DNA from: Methanobacteriota archaeon
GTDB taxonomy: Archaea > Thermoplasmatota > Poseidoniia > Poseidoniales > Poseidoniaceae
Length of the DNA stretch: 7,178 nucleotides
Direction: 5' to 3'
Assembly (NCBI GenBank): GCA_018623995.1
Contig: JAAZUV010000069.1
Location: 1 to 7,178 of the forward strand
A model generated the notes under the pieces. That model was not told where the DNA came from. It saw nothing but the letters and a program-made list of their open reading frames with translations, and did no database searches. Positions 6,284 through 7,178 of the stretch are shown piece by piece. The position numbers and the translations under genes were made by a program. Within the stretch, counting starts at the first letter, position 1, and every line of letters begins with the position of its first letter.

Positions 6284-6286
6284 TCA
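6281..6286. other. Abutting stop codons of convergent genes (TGATCA)
   Basis: TGA at 6281-6283 ends the small membrane protein and TCA at 6284-6286 is the reverse-strand TGA ending the amidohydrolase. The intergenic distance is therefore zero and the two stops form a six-base palindrome. No T-tract terminator can sit between the genes, so each transcript must end within, and run antisense to, its neighbour. Confidence 0.9.
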
Positions 6287-7178
6287 TTCAACGCCTTCGT
6301 AGTAGGATTCAACGGCATGATCCAATTCTGCAATAATGTTCTTCTCATCGAGCGATAATGTGACGCCATCCTTTCGTAGTGCCTGTCCATTCACCCATAC
6401 GTCGAGACATTCACCGCCATTGTAGATGAGATTCGCAAGGTGTCGGTTGTTGGAACGACCTAGAGGTCGCATACGAATGTCATCCAAATCCCAAGCAACC
6501 CAATCTTGACTTCCCTTTGTTGCCATCTTGAAGATCTCCTGTGCTGGAAGGAGCGTTGAGTCCCAATGGTCGTGACGTTGAACGAGACTTGCAAGTCGAG
6601 CTTCATGCAAAAGATTCAGTCCGTTCCCGCTTGATGCTGCTCCATCCGTTCCGATACGGACATCAACACCTGCATCACGATACGGTGGGAACGAAAGCGT
6701 ACCGCCGCATGCAAGTTTCATGTTGGATGATGGACAGTGTACAGCAGTGACATTCTGGTCGGCCATCATACGAATCTCGTTCTTTTTGACCCAAGATGCG
6801 TGAGCAAAAATGGTACCAGGCTGAATGAAATCGATCGAATCGAGATATTCAACTGGATACAATCCATTGGCTTCTTTGCAATCTGCGACTTCTTTCCGCG
6901 TTTCACTGACGTGAATGTGCAAACGACCGCTTCGTCGTTGCGCAAGGTCGCTTGCACGTTGCAACGTTTCCTGCGAACAGAGATAGACGGAGTGGGTTGC
7001 GATGGCATATTGCACCAAATCCTCTTGTTTGTTCTGTGCTAGAAGTTGATCGAGTTCCGCAAGAGCAGATTCTGCATCGTCATGCGAGGGAAGTGCAGCA
7101 TCGCTAACGGGTCCACCAATAAGGCCACGTAGTCCCGCATTGGTGAGCACCTCTCCTGTAACTGCAGGGAAGAAATAC
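6284..7178 (-). CDS. Amidohydrolase, 5'-methylthioadenosine/S-adenosylhomocysteine deaminase-like (N-terminus off the window)
   Basis: This is the C-terminal part (about 297 codons) of a metal-dependent hydrolase of the ATZ/TRZ-like deaminase group, which deaminates adenosine-type compounds or related amines. Numbering from the in-frame GTG at 7150, I see the metal ligand and acid in LHIHVSET (H80, E83), the catalytic His in IFAHASWV (H117), the loop HCPSSNMKLACGG (138-150), and metal-binding D169 in GTDGAASSGNGLNLLHEARL. These closely follow the pattern of Thermotoga-type MTA/SAH deaminases. The frame stays open through 7178 (codons for YFFPAVTGE before the GTG), so GTG 7150 is not the start, and the N-terminal HxH metal motif lies outside. 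Oddly, the usual segment ALGL..IGSLexGKxAD is missing: ATKGSQ runs straight into DWVAWDLDD near 6503-6511, about 20 residues shorter than relatives. SAH, MTA, 5'-deoxyadenosine or guanine could be the substrate. Confidence 0.85.
   Translation of the reverse strand, partial: YFFPAVTGEVLTNAGLRGLIGGPVSDAALPSHDDAESALAELDQLLAQNKQEDLVQYAIATHSVYLCSQETLQRASDLAQRRSGRLHIHVSETRKEVADCKEANGLYPVEYLDSIDFIQPGTIFAHASWVKKNEIRMMADQNVTAVHCPSSNMKLACGGTLSFPPYRDAGVDVRIGTDGAASSGNGLNLLHEARLASLVQRHDHWDSTLLPAQEIFKMATKGSQDWVAWDLDDIRMRPLGRSNNRHLANLIYNGGECLDVWVNGQALRKDGVTLSLDEKNIIAELDHAVESYYEGVE

Noticed and set aside
7148..7150. GTG as the start of the amidohydrolase
   Set aside because: The frame continues to the edge with residues that fit the family, and the obligatory HxH metal motif must lie further upstream.

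Overview
The window reads as a gene-dense stretch of a marine euryarchaeal genome, most likely Marine Group II / Poseidoniales (Thermoplasmatota). The reasons are an archaeal/eukaryotic-type AK6 kinase next to an archaeal-style CDP-alcohol phosphatidyltransferase, mostly absent Shine-Dalgarno sites, a TATA-like element in the one sizeable intergenic gap, and a very large secreted beta-sandwich protein with a single C-terminal membrane anchor and a highly charged tail. The taxonomic call is inference; no rRNA or other marker is present.

Layout. Five genes run left to right and one runs right to left, and nearly everything is coding. At 1-471 is the 3' part of an AK6/Fap7-family nucleotide kinase whose P-loop lies off the left edge. 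After 29 bp comes a CDP-alcohol phosphatidyltransferase (501-1208) with the complete catalytic signature. The only real gap (1209-1287, 79 bp) holds a TATA-like element bracketed by a perfect 9-bp inverted repeat. It precedes a 1099-residue surface protein (1288-4587) with signal peptide, about seven tandem beta-sandwich domains, four close cysteine pairs, one transmembrane helix, and a cytosolic tail of about 146 residues made of Asp/Glu runs followed by Arg-Lys-Pro repeats. Then, 17 bp on, comes a CAX-type Ca2+/H+ antiporter (4605-5726). Its last bases contain a strong Shine-Dalgarno for a small two-helix membrane protein of unknown function (5729-6283). The stop codon of that gene directly abuts the stop of a convergent amidohydrolase of the MTA/SAH deaminase type (6284-7178, N-terminus off the right edge).

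How the genes may work together. The first two genes look like one unit, nucleotide kinase plus ether-lipid head-group synthesis. The next three are tightly packed and probably form a second, envelope-related unit: surface protein, cation antiporter, small membrane protein. A polyaspartate cytosolic tail encoded directly before a calcium exporter suggests a possible calcium link, but that is a hypothesis. The convergent deaminase is metabolically separate. It appears to lack a normally conserved segment in its C-terminal part.

No RNA genes, CRISPR arrays, insertion sequences or attachment sites were seen, and there is no gene-free stretch longer than 300 bases.
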